The position numbers were made by a program, and so were the translations under genes. Of a DNA stretch of 64,000 nt, positions 50,638 through 59,172 are shown one piece after another. Under the pieces are notes generated by a model. The model did not search any database. It saw nothing but the letters and a program-made list of their open reading frames with translations, and was not told the origin of the DNA. Origin of the DNA: Anisus vortex (taxonomy: Eukaryota; Mollusca; Gastropoda; Planorbidae); assembly GCA_949126835.1 (NCBI GenBank), contig OX421500.1:45168114-45232113 (forward strand). The letters run 5' to 3'. The first letter of the stretch is position 1; every line of letters begins with the position of its first letter.

Positions 50638-51449
50638 TCCTGAGTACGTCGGCGCTACTCCTGAGTACGTCGGCGCTACTCCTGAGTACGTCGGCGCAAC
50701 TCCTGAATACGTCGTCGCTAATCCTGAGTACGTCTGCGGTACTCCTGAGTACGTCGGCGCTACTCCTGAGTACGTCGGCAAAGCTCCTGAGTACGTCGGC
50801 GCTACTCCTGAGTACGTCGGCGCTACTCCTGAGTACGTCGTCGCTAATCCTGAGTACGTCTGCGGTACTCCTGAGTACTTCGGCGCTACTTCTGAGTACG
50901 TCGTCGCTACCCCTGAGTACGTCGGTGCTACTCTTGAGTACGTCGGCGCTACTCCTGAGTACGTCGGCGCTACTCCTGAGTACGTCGGCGCTACTCCTGA
51001 GTACGTCGGCGCTACTCCTGAGTACGTCGGCATTACTCCTGAGTACGTCGGCATTACTCCTGAGTACGTCGGCGCTACTCCTCAGTACGTTTGCGCTTCT
51101 CCTGAGTAGGTCGGCGCAACTCCTGAGTAGGTCGGCGCTACTCCTGAGTAGGTCGGCGCTACTCTTGAGTACGTCGGCGCTACTCCTGAGTACGTCGGCG
51201 CTACTCCTGAGTACGTCGGCGCTACTCCGGAGTACGTCGGCGCTACTCCTGAGTACGTCGGCGCTAATCCTGAGTACGTCGGCATTACTCCTGAGTACGT
51301 CGGCGCTACTCCTCAGTAGGTCGGCGCTACTTTTGAGTACGTCGGCGCAACTCCTGAGTAGGTCGGCGCTACTCCTGAGTAGGTCGGCGCTACTCCTGAG
51401 TACGTCGGCGCTACTCCTGAGTACGTCGGCGCAACTCCTGAGTACGTCA
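50638..51449. repeat. Second, smaller 21-bp satellite array
   Basis: About 39 copies of a 21-bp monomer that begins CTACTCCTGAG and continues TACGTCGGCG. It differs from the A/E-type monomers of the main array mainly by TACTCC in place of TACCGC, so the two arrays share an origin. A 126-bp (six-monomer) sub-repeat is visible: the pair CGTCGTCGCTAATCC then CGTCTGCGGTACTCC occurs from 50,711 and again from 50,837. From about 51,100 monomers with AGTAGGTCGG mix in. The whole array is free of stops in one forward frame (heptad L-L-L-S-T-S-A), open from 50,586 to 51,497 including the flanks. Nothing else supports coding. Confidence 0.93.
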
Positions 51450-51586
51450 GACCAAGTCAGTTTGTCAGTAATTGTGACGCCAAGATATTTATATTGAAAG
51501 ACTTGATCTATTATTTAGTTGTTTATGTGCAAATCAGCCAGCTTGTGTTTCTCCTTCCGGAAGTCTACAATAATTTCTTTCGTTTT
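51450..51586. other. Short unique spacer
   Basis: This sequence follows the second array directly and carries no recognisable repeat or gene. It ends in CGTTTTT, which resembles the end of the linker that precedes later Stowaway-like units. Confidence 0.5.
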
Positions 51587-52059
51587 TACTCCCTTTATTT
51601 TAAGTTGCAATGTCTGCAATCGTCCGTCAATCGTGCGTGGTGCAAAAATTGGCTTCGATTTTTCGACCACTTCCCGTGGTCCGATCGAGCTGAAATTTGG
51701 ACAGCAGACTTGCCCCGACTAACAATACATCCTATCAAATTTTCAGTTAAAACAACTTAATAATACTACACTTATGACAATATTCATTTCTTAAAAGGAA
51801 AGTATAAGAGATATGCCAGTGCAACTTTTTATAGTTTTTCGGCGCAAAGGTAGAAAAAAAAAATGCTTCACACATTTAAAAAAAAATGCGCAATCGTTAT
51901 AATTAGATATGTATTTGCCGACATTACCGATTCGAAATTTTAGTTTTGTAGTGAGCCAATAATATCCAATAGGCCATACCTAAGAAGACTAAACAAAAAT
52001 ATTTCTTCTAAGTTATTTCATTACCTGATGGTAAACTTAGTTTGCAAATAAAGGGAGTA
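51587..52059 (+). mobile_element. Stowaway-like element, unit 1 (subtype b)
   Basis: The unit starts TACTCCCTTTATTTTAAG and ends TTTGCAAATAAAGGGAGTA. This gives 12-bp perfect inverted ends (CTCCCTTTATTT) inside TA dinucleotides, as expected of Tc1/mariner-type MITEs. Its distal half (AGATATGCCAGTGC, CTTCACACATTT, GTATTTGCCGAC) differs from most other units and is shared only with unit 6. No transposase is encoded. Confidence 0.8.
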
Positions 52060-52091
52060 TAATAAAAACTTCGTTTTTACGGTTTTCTTGT

Positions 52092-52389
52092 TACTCCCTT
52101 TATTTTAAGTTGCAATGTCTGCAATCGTCCGTCAAAAATTGGCTTCGATTTTTCGACCACTTCCCGTGGTCCGATCAAGCTGAAATTTAGACAGCAGACT
52201 TGCCCCGACTAACAATACATCCTATCAAATTTTCAGTTAAAACAACTTAATAATACTACACTTATGACAATATTCATTTCTTAAAAGGAAAGTATAAGCA
52301 ATATTTTAATTTCGCGTTAAAAATGCCCGTGTAACTTTTTATAGTTTTTCGGCGCAAAGCTAGAAAAAAAAATTATGCGCTACGATTAT
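52092..52389 (+). mobile_element. Stowaway-like element, unit 2 (3' truncated)
   Basis: It begins with the usual TACTCCCTTTATTT end but stops at GCGCTACGATTATT, where unit 3 begins directly. The distal 150-200 bp, the right terminus and the linker are missing, so this junction is a deletion or recombination point within the tandem array. Confidence 0.78.
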
Positions 52390-52840
52390 TACTCCCTTTA
52401 TATTAAGTTGCAATGTCTGCAATCGTCAATCGTCAATGCATGGTGCAAAAATTGGCTTCGATTTTTCGACCACTTCCCGTGGTCCGATCGATCTGAAATT
52501 TGGACAGCAAATTTGTGGCGCCTAACAATACATCCTATCAAATTTTCAGTTAAAATAACTTAATAATACTACACTTATGACAATATTCATTTCTTAAAAG
52601 GAAAGTATAAGAAATATTTTGATTTCGCGTTAAAAATGCCTGTGTAACTTTTTATAGTTTTTCGGCGCAAAGCTAGAAAAAAAAATATGCGCTACGATTA
52701 TTTTTAGAACAATTCATACTGAGTAAGGAGATATTTTTGAGATTTGCAACACAGATATTTTTTCTGTACGTTTCAATTGCAGTAGTCTATCAATTATTTA
52801 ATTACATGATGGTAAACTTAGTTTGCAAATAAAGGGAGTA
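52390..52840 (+). mobile_element. Stowaway-like element, unit 3 (subtype a)
   Basis: Ends are TACTCCCTTTATATT and AAATAAAGGGAGTA. It contains the conserved core AAAATTGGCTTCG, the small hairpin ACCAC-TTCCC-GTGGT and the distal block GGAGATATTTTTGAGATTTG typical of subtype a. Confidence 0.8.
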
Positions 52841-52875
52841 TGATAAAAACTTAGTTTTTATGGTTTTCTTGTTTT

Positions 52876-53329
52876 TACTCCCTTTATTTTAAGTTGCAAT
52901 GTCTGCAATCGTCCGTCAATCGTGCGTGGTGCAAAAATTGGCTTCGATTTTTCGACCACTTGCCGTGGTCCGATCGAGCTGAAATTTGGACAGCAAATTT
53001 GTGGCGCCTAACAATACATCCTATCAAATTTTCAGTTAAAACAACTTAATAATACTACACTTATGACAATATTCATTTCTTAAAAGGAAAGTATAAGAAA
53101 TATTTTGATTTCGCGTTAAAAATGCCTGTGAAAATTTTTATACTTTTTCGGCGCAAAGCTAGAAAAAAAAAAATTATGCGCTACGATTATTTTTAGAACA
53201 ATTCATACGGAGTAAGGAGATATTTTTGAGATTTGCGACACAGATATTTTTTCTGTACGTTTCATTTGCAGTAGTCAATCAATTATTTAATTACATGATG
53301 GTAAACTTAGTTTACAAATAAAGGGAGTA
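52876..53329 (+). mobile_element. Stowaway-like element, unit 4 (subtype a)
   Basis: Full-length unit with CTCCCTTTATTT inverted ends and TA flanks. It is separated from unit 3 by a 35-bp linker that carries AAAAACTTAGTTTTTA. Confidence 0.82.
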
Positions 53330-53361
53330 TAACAAAAACGTCGTTTTTATGGTTTTCTTGT

Positions 53362-53801
53362 TACTCCCTTTATTTTAAGTTGCAATGTCTGCAATCGTCA
53401 ATGGTGCAAAAATTGGCTTCGATTTTTCGACCACTTCCCGTGGTCCGATCGAGCTGAAATTTGGACAGCAGATTTGGGGCGCCTAACAATACATCCTATC
53501 AAATTTTCAATTACAACGACTTAATAATACTACACTTATGACAATATTCATTTCTTAAAAGGAAAGTATAAGAAATATTTTGATTTCGCGTTAAAATTGC
53601 CTGTGCAACTTTTTATACTTTTTCGGCGCAAAGCTAGAAAAAAAAATTATGCGCCAAGATTATTTTTAGAACAATTCATACCGAGTAAGGAGATATTTTT
53701 GAGATTTGCGACACAGATATATTTCTGTACGTTTCATTTCCAGTAGTCAATCAATTATTTAATTACATGATGGTAAGATTAGTTTGCAAATAAAGGGAGT
53801 A
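53362..53801 (+). mobile_element. Stowaway-like element, unit 5 (subtype a)
   Basis: Full-length unit, preceded by a 32-bp linker with AAAAACGTCGTTTTTA. The segment just after the 5' end is shorter than in unit 4 (the CGTCCGTCAATCGTGCG stretch is reduced to CGTCAATGG). Confidence 0.82.
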
Positions 53802-53833
53802 TAATGAAAACTTCGTTTTTATGGTTTTCTTGT

Positions 53834-54292
53834 TACTCCCTTTATTTTAAGTTGCAATGTCTGCAATCGTGGTGCAAAAATTGGCTTCGATTTTTCGACC
53901 ACTTCCCGTGGTCCGATCGAGCTGAAATTCGGACAGCAGACTTGCCCCGACTAACAATACATCCTATCAAATTTTCAGTTAAAACGACTTAATAATACTA
54001 CACTTATGACAATATTCATTTCTTAAAAGGAAAGTATAAGAGATATGCCAGTGCAACTTTTTATAGTTTTTCGGCGCAAAGGTAGAAAAAAAAATATGCT
54101 TCACACATTTAAAAAAAAATGCGCAATCGTTATAATTAAATATGTATTTGCCGACATTACCGATTCGAAATTTTAGTTTTGTAGTGAGCCAATAATATCC
54201 AATAGGCCCTACCTAAGAAGACTAAACAAAAATATTTCTTCTAAATTATTTCATTACCTGATGGTAAACTTAGTTTGCAAATAAAGGGAGTA
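53834..54292 (+). mobile_element. Stowaway-like element, unit 6 (subtype b)
   Basis: Full-length unit, almost identical to unit 1 in its distal half, including GTATTTGCCGACATTACCG and AGACTAAACAAAAATATTTC. Finding subtype b at positions 1 and 6 of the array suggests a multi-unit duplication or conversion. Confidence 0.82.
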
Positions 54293-54325
54293 TAATAAAA
54301 ACTTCGTTTTTACGGTTTTCTTGTT

Positions 54326-54726
54326 TACTCCCTTTATTTTAAGTTGCAATGTCTGCAATCGTCGTGCAAAAATTGGCTTCGATTTTTCGACCACTTTCCG
54401 TGGTCCGATCGAGCTGAAATTTGGACAGCAGATTTGTGGCGCCTAACAATACATCCTATCAAATTTTCAGTTAAAACAACTTAACAATACTACACTTATG
54501 ACAATATTCATTTCTTAAAAGGAAAGTATAAGAAAAATTTTGATTTCGCGTAAAAAAGGCCTGTGCAACTTTTTATACTTTTTCGTCGCAAAGCTAGAAA
54601 AAAAAAGTATGCGCTAAGATTATTTTTAGAACAATTCATACAGAGTAAGGAGATATTTTTGAGATTTGCGACACAGATATTTTTTAATTACATGATGGTA
54701 AACTTAGTTTGCAAATAAAGGGAGTA
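54326..54726 (+). mobile_element. Stowaway-like element, unit 7 (internally deleted)
   Basis: Both ends are intact. About 40 bp are missing before the right end: CAGATATTTTTT runs directly into AATTACATGATGG, without the CTGTACGTTTCATTTGCAG stretch. Confidence 0.8.
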
Positions 54727-54759
54727 TGATAAAAACTTTGTTTTTATGGTTTTCTTGTT

Positions 54760-55201
54760 TACTCCCTTTATTTTAAGTTGCAATGTCTGCAATCGTGCGT
54801 GGTGCAAAACTTAGTTTCGATTTTTCGACCACTTCCCGTGGTCCGATCAAGCTGAAATTTGGACAGCAGATTTGGGGCGCCTAACAATACATCCTATCAA
54901 ATTTTCAGTTAAAACGACTTAATAATACTACACTTATGACAATATTCATTTCTTAAAAGGAAAGTATAAGAAATATTTTGATTTCGCGTTAAAAATGCCT
55001 GTGTAACTTTTTATACTTTTTTCGGCGCAAAGCTAGAAAAAAAAATTATGCGCTAAGGTTATTTTTTGAACAATTCATACGGAGTAAGGAGATATTTTTG
55101 AGATTTGCAACACAGATATTTTTTCTGTACGTTTCATTTGCAGTAGTCAATCAATTATTTAATTACATGATGGTAAACTAAGTTTGCAAATAAAGGGAGT
55201 A
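54760..55201 (+). mobile_element. Stowaway-like element, unit 8 (subtype a)
   Basis: Full-length unit. The linker that follows (AAAAACTTCGTTTTTATGG, then TTTTCTTGTTT) is intact, but instead of another unit it joins a LINE reverse-transcriptase fragment at about 55,236. Confidence 0.8.
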
Positions 55202-55235
55202 TAATAAAAACTTCGTTTTTATGGTTTTCTTGTTT

Positions 55236-55500
55236 GTAGTTCAATATCAGGTACTTCTCTCCACACCATTTGTAGAAATCCGAGGTCGTCCTGTGATAGA
55301 GACTGTCGTCACTGGAAACAATGCCGAAAATGGCTGTATCATCGGCGTATTTGATTAAATATATTGTATCGATTGCCGAACTTTGAATGTCATTGGTGTA
55401 AATTTTGTATAGAACGGGAGAGTGAACACACACTCTTGGGGCGCTCCAGTGCTTATTTCTCTTATTTGTGAGGTACATCCCTCTACTCTGACAAATTGAG
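55236..55500 (-). pseudogene. LINE reverse-transcriptase fragment (broken)
   Basis: On the minus strand the translation shows a non-LTR retrotransposon reverse-transcriptase palm segment. STGAPQ lies near 55,443-55,460, followed in another frame by SPVLYKIYTNDI, then the catalytic box KYADDTA (about 55,340-55,360) and a downstream WC...LILN segment. This order is typical of CR1/L2/Rex1-type LINEs; the clade is my inference. The frame changes in the GAGTGTGTGTTC stretch near 55,425-55,435, so the copy is dead. It carries only part of the domain, and homology stops where the Stowaway-like linker begins. Confidence 0.75.
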
Positions 55501-55970
55501 GGCTGCGAGGCTCCAGGCTGAACTGCAAGGATCTCGGAGGAGGTTTGGACCCTAGATGTGAGGCAGGCATGGCTCGACGGCGTACGGACACGCCCTGCTG
55601 CCCACAAACCAAACCCCTTGCTATAGGTTAATAGCCGCACTGCCTTGTGCATGTCCTGGGGGGGGAGGGGACTAAGGCTAATGAAGTAAGTCCTGACAGA
55701 AAATCCGGAGTGGAGCCCCGTAGGTGGATGGACAGTGGTATAACATCTGCTTTCCTACAAATTCCTGCAGCCATCTGACTGTGGCGGTTACCCATCCCTT
55801 TGGACCCTGCCAGCATGGTAGAAAGGCGGTTCTTGTCGCCTGGGCAGCCCATGACCCGCTAATATTTGCCCATACTTTTCCGTTATAAATGTTAAACATG
55901 GCTGCGTACTTGAACCCACCTTGTTTGGAATATTTTTCTCGTGCCTACTGCACTATACTAATGGAGACTG
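55501..55970. other. Unassigned GC-richer segment next to LINE fragments
   Basis: This segment is more GC-rich than its surroundings and includes a G-run (GGGGGGGAGGGGAC near 55,659). Minus-strand open stretches of 60-75 codons exist but show no family I recognise. It may be the 5' part of the LINE copy or another degraded transposon. Confidence 0.4.
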
Positions 55971-55974
55971 CAAC

Positions 55975-56088
55975 GAGTGTGTCTACCTTCTCACAAGGAC
56001 CTCTGGAAAGCTCTTCAAACTAAACAGGCTCAAAGCCAAAACAAAGCTTAAGAGTGTACTGGTTAGGGAACTTCGATCTCTATGTTGA
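55975..56088 (+). pseudogene. Second LINE reverse-transcriptase fragment (plus strand)
   Basis: The plus-strand reading ECVYLLTRTSGKLFKLNRL continues as KAKTKLKSVLVREL and meets a stop at 56,086. The signature RTxGKLFxLxRLxAKTK...VLxREL precedes the FADD box in a large group of animal non-LTR reverse transcriptases. Here the frame is lost right after VREL, so no FADD box follows. Strand and motif differ from the neighbouring YADD fragment, so this is a separate insertion. Confidence 0.65.
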
Positions 56089-56158
56089 TGAGTGCGGCTA
56101 TTTTAAAGTAGGCTAATTACACATATTAAATAAAGGGTTGTTTTTTATCATAACTTTT
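56089..56158. other. Short AT-rich stretch before unit 9
   Basis: It contains AAATAAAGGGTTG, which looks like a damaged right end of a Stowaway-like unit, followed by a degenerate linker before unit 9. Confidence 0.4.
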
Positions 56159-56598
56159 TACTCCCTTTATTTTAAGTTGCATTTTCTGTCTGTCTGCAAT
56201 GGTGCAAAAATTGGCTTCGAATTTTCGACCACTTCCCGTGGTCCGATCGAGCTGAAATTTGGACAGCAGACTTGCGGCGACTAACAATACATCCTATTAA
56301 ATTTTCAGTTAATACAACTTAATAATACTACACTTATGACAATATTCATTTTTTAAAAGGAAATTATAAGAAAAATGTTGGTTTCACTTTAAAAAGGCCT
56401 GTGCAACTTTTTATAGTTTTTCGGCGCAAAGATAGAAAAAAAATTATGCGCTAAGATTTTTTTTAGAACAATTCATACGGAGTAAGGAGATATTTTTGAG
56501 ATTTGCGACACAGATATTTTTCTGTACGTTTCATTTGCAGAAGTCAATCAATTATTTAATTACATGATGGTAAACTTAGTTTGCAAATAAAGGGAGTA
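56159..56598 (+). mobile_element. Stowaway-like element, unit 9
   Basis: Full-length unit with TACTCCCTTTATTTTAAG and AAATAAAGGGAGTA ends, separated from unit 8 by the LINE fragments. It is the most diverged unit in its core (GACTTGCGGCGACTAAC, TTGGTTTCACTTT). The linker sequence follows (TTCGTTTTTATGG, TTTTCTTG) even though no further unit follows. Confidence 0.8.
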
Positions 56599-57227
56599 TA
56601 ATAAAAAAAATTCGTTTTTATGGTTTTCTTGTTTTTCTTGTTAAGACATCTTCACAAAATTGGTATCATTGGAAACCTGGTGTCATGTTCTACCTAACAG
56701 ATATACTTTTAATTACATTGAAGCAAATTGAATGTTTGGGGAGTTTATCTTTTAAAAATTAATAATTATATACAGAAATTACATTAATAGGCCTGTAGCA
56801 GTGATATTTCAGTTCTAAAAATAATTTCAATTCTTTTTTTTATTCTATTCGCTGTAATTAATTTCTATTCTTATTCTTATTCAAGTTCTGAAATAATTTC
56901 AATTCTTATTCTTATTCAAGTTCTGCAATAATTTCAATTATAATTCTTATTCAAGTTCTGAAATATTTTCAATGGTTATTTTCATAATCGAGGGTCGAAC
57001 AGTCGAACTTCACGAATTTGAATATTCATAACAACTTTATTTCAATAAAACACTTTATAGCTATCTTATAGATAGCTGCTGCTATCCAGTATCAACTATC
57101 AAGTTCTACATTTTTAAAAATCTACATTATCTACATAGGTAATTAAAAATGAGTCAGCTGTTCATCAGACACAATGTTCCAACAGTTTGAGTTTTGAGTT
57201 ATCAGTGATAAAATAAGAACAAGCTTA

Positions 57228-57494
57228 TCACAGTTGAGCAATGTTCTTGTTTAATTTTAAAAAGACCCTCATTTCAATGGATTTTTGCATTCTATTTCGC
57301 CTCCCAGTGGTTAACATTCCACACAGAGAAAAGATTCGTTCTACGTATGCCTGCGAAGCAGGTGCCGTTAACAAATCCTCAGCAATTTTTGACAGTTTGC
57401 TGTAAGTAGCTTTTCTGTTGTGCCAGAATACCAGAGAATCCGTTGTCGTTGTACAAGTATTCCTGTATGTAGTGTCTGTTATATACCGATTCAA
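57228..57494 (-). pseudogene. hAT transposase C-terminal dimerisation domain (remnant)
   Basis: The 88-codon minus-strand stretch holds the hallmark hATC region: LVFWHNRK, then LSKIAEDLLTAPASQAYVER, IFS, and finally GRRNRM...FLKLN. In hAT transposases this C-terminal domain drives multimerisation. The usual acidic catalytic residues upstream are not present. This piece lies in a different frame from the BED/N-terminal pieces, consistent with loss of the catalytic core. The initial Met is incidental. Confidence 0.9.
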
Positions 57495-57574
57495 CTGACA
57501 TTGTACAGTGTCCTGACTTGGTGATGAAGTTGTGGCATTTTCAACAAGCTAAGTACTTAACACTTAAAAAACTA

Positions 57575-57718
57575 ACCAGGTAGAAGGAACTTTGGATCAA
57601 GTGTTTTAATCATGTGTCTGAATGACGGCTTGTCAACCACTGTGACCGGATAGCAGGTGTCTATCAACATGTCCATCACACTGGACAAACGCTGTTGATA
57701 CTCCTGCGACTCTGTTTA
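57575..57718 (-). pseudogene. hAT transposase pre-catalytic segment (remnant)
   Basis: The minus-strand translation reads ...YQQRLSSVMDML...VTVVDKPSFRHMIKTLDP and ends with a stop at 57,572. The 'V(V)xxPxFRxxIKxLDP' pattern is the conserved start of the hAT core in BED-type transposases. It shares a frame with the upstream BED remnant but is separated from it by in-frame stops. The DDE core that should follow is deleted before the hATC piece. Confidence 0.8.
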
Positions 57719-57889
57719 CCAGGATACGATTTTACGTTGAACGTAATCAGCCAATGTCTGAGTCGCATTTTTGCAGACCGTCGTTTTCTTTGGTTTTGTC
57801 TTTAATTATCTCGCCTCGGTTGCTTTAACATACTGCTCATACTCCCGCTTATGTAATCTGCGGAGATGCGACAGCATATTTGTTCAAAA
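57719..57889 (-). pseudogene. BED zinc-finger remnant and linker of the hAT transposase
   Basis: The minus strand encodes NMLSHLRRLHKREYEQYV near 57,880-57,820. This is the H-x4-H half of a BED-type zinc finger, the DNA-binding module of many hAT transposases, followed after a stop by a linker ending ADYVQRKIVSW and another stop. The paired cysteines that should precede it are not recognisable. Frame continuity with 57,575-57,718 shows these are parts of one decayed gene. Confidence 0.7.
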
Positions 57890-58237
57890 TAAATCACAAA
57901 TATAAATCGAAAAAATAAACCTACGATCATGAAGAAATGCGACGCTTTACCGCTTTACTACAATACAATAAACGGATTTTGACGGAAATGACTGGACGAA
58001 TGCGTCAACACTAAAACGCGGAATTCGGCGCAAATGGCGGAACATATTCCACGCGATATTCGTTCAATATTAATTTTCGTTATTATTACTATTCTATTCA
58101 TGAAAATTAATTTTTATTTCTATTCTATTACCGTTCTCAAAATAATTTTTGTTCTTATTTTCGTTATCGTTAACGAATTTCATATAATTTTCGTTCTTAT
58201 TCTTATTCTCGTTAACGTAAATATCACTGGCCTGTAG

Positions 58238-58477
58238 TGCTACTAAATAAGCCTCTGATAGTAATTAAATTAATAATACAAATACATTTGTTTTAGAATT
58301 ACTTATATTAATGTTTAACTAAGAAGACGAGCATCAAAACACTTTTAAATGTAATTAGTCTGTATCACATTGTCTTGAATGCTCTTCGCTAATTAATCAG
58401 ACAATGTCATATTATATATATTTAGTCACTTCTGAATAAGTTCTGAGTGGACAAATTTCGGAGACCTCTTTGTATGC
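58238..58477. other. AT-rich intergenic stretch
   Basis: I see no gene or repeat structure beyond low-complexity AT runs. Confidence 0.5.
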
Positions 58478-58481
58478 TTAA

Positions 58482-58554
58482 CCCTTACAGTCCCGGGCGC
58501 GTATATAGCGGAACTGAAGGCAGCATAGATAGAAGTAGGTCGGTACGGGAAGGG
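58482..58554. mobile_element. 73-bp piggyBac-like MITE
   Basis: The segment starts CCCTTACAGTCCCG and ends CGGTACGGGAAGGG, imperfect inverted ends. It is flanked on both sides by TTAA (58,478-58,481 and 58,555-58,558). TTAA targets with CCC...GGG ends are the piggyBac signature. It is far too short to encode anything. Confidence 0.65.
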
Positions 58555-58606
58555 TTAAAACAGCTTTCATGTGCGATAGACTAGTGATTTCAAAAAACAA
58601 CCTGAT

Positions 58607-58629
58607 AAAAAAAAAAAAAAAAAAAAAAA
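58607..58629. repeat. A23 homopolymer
   Basis: A run of 23 A residues. It could be the tail of an undetected retroelement, but no body is recognisable upstream. Confidence 0.9.
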
Positions 58630-58722
58630 CAATGAAGCTCTAGGCTACACACTAGGCCTATCGATGCAATGCCATATAGGCCTACAGACCTGCCAACGTC
58701 TCAAGAAAAAAAAATCTGTATT

Positions 58723-58756
58723 GGGGGGGGGGGGGGGGGGTGCGCGCGCGCACACA
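58723..58756. repeat. G18 run followed by (CG)n and (CA)n
   Basis: Eighteen G residues (58,723-58,740) lead directly into TGCGCGCGCGCACACATG, an alternating purine-pyrimidine stretch. A G-quadruplex or Z-DNA tendency is possible, but this is inference. Confidence 0.85.
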
Positions 58757-58977
58757 TGTTATGTAGGCTTATTTATTTTCAATTAGAAAGAATATAACTA
58801 GTATTGTTTGTTATTAATGTTAATGTCATTAGTTTAAATTTTTAATTAATATCTGTGTATTCAACTTTAAAAGAAAATCAATAGGCCAAGTTATAAAGCT
58901 AAAAACTGTTAATACAGGCTATAGGTCTATACTATAGGCTATAGTTAGTCTATAGTATTATAGTCTATAGTCTATAG

Positions 58978-59172
58978 CAAGGGTGTACAACAGGCGGCCC
59001 GCGGGCCACAAAACGGCCCAACAAGCTTTTTAGTTTGGCCCCCGAAGACCTTCTAACGGCATTTTTTAAAATTCGTTACATTGATAATGCAAATAAATTA
59101 TGACTGTGTGGCCCATCAAGTTGTATAAAATTTCATATGCGGCCCAAAGCAGAAAAATGTTGCACACTTCTG
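58978..59172. mobile_element. 195-bp hAT MITE
   Basis: It begins CAAGGGTGTACAAC and ends GTTGCACACTTCTG, imperfect inverted ends. It is flanked by the exact 8-bp duplication GTCTATAG at 58,970-58,977 and 59,173-59,180. Internal GGCGGCCCGCGGGCC and GCGGCCCAAAG motifs near the two ends are characteristic of a widespread class of hAT-derived MITEs. Confidence 0.88.

Larger units (their letters stand above)
56799..58229 (-). mobile_element. hAT DNA transposon, internally deleted
   Basis: The element begins CAGTGATATTT and ends AAATATCACTG, perfect 11-bp inverted ends. It is bracketed by the identical 8-bp sequence GCCTGTAG at 56,791-56,798 and 58,230-58,237. An 8-bp target duplication with CAG/CTG termini is the hAT hallmark. 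At 1,431 bp it is shorter than autonomous hAT elements (about 2.5-5 kb). Both subterminal regions are rich in TTCTTATTC-type motifs. The minus strand carries pieces of a hAT transposase, described separately. Confidence 0.92.

Noticed and set aside
51494..53992. Recurrent roughly 60-codon frames with WCKNWLRFFDHFPWSDR in the Stowaway-like units
   Set aside because: They arise from the conserved DNA core of each unit, start at arbitrary ATGs, vary at their starts, and match no transposase domain that I know.
55628..55899. Minus-strand open frames of 73-74 codons
   Set aside because: Two overlapping frames in different phases with no recognisable domain, next to dead LINE sequence.
58034..58237. 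67-codon hydrophobic plus-strand frame
   Set aside because: It lies in the AT-rich terminal region of the hAT element, and its Ile/Phe/Leu content simply reflects T-rich repeats.
58530..58550. GTAGGTCGGTACGGG inside the piggyBac-like MITE resembling a satellite monomer
   Set aside because: The match covers only about 10 bp and lies within the MITE terminal repeat, so it is probably chance.
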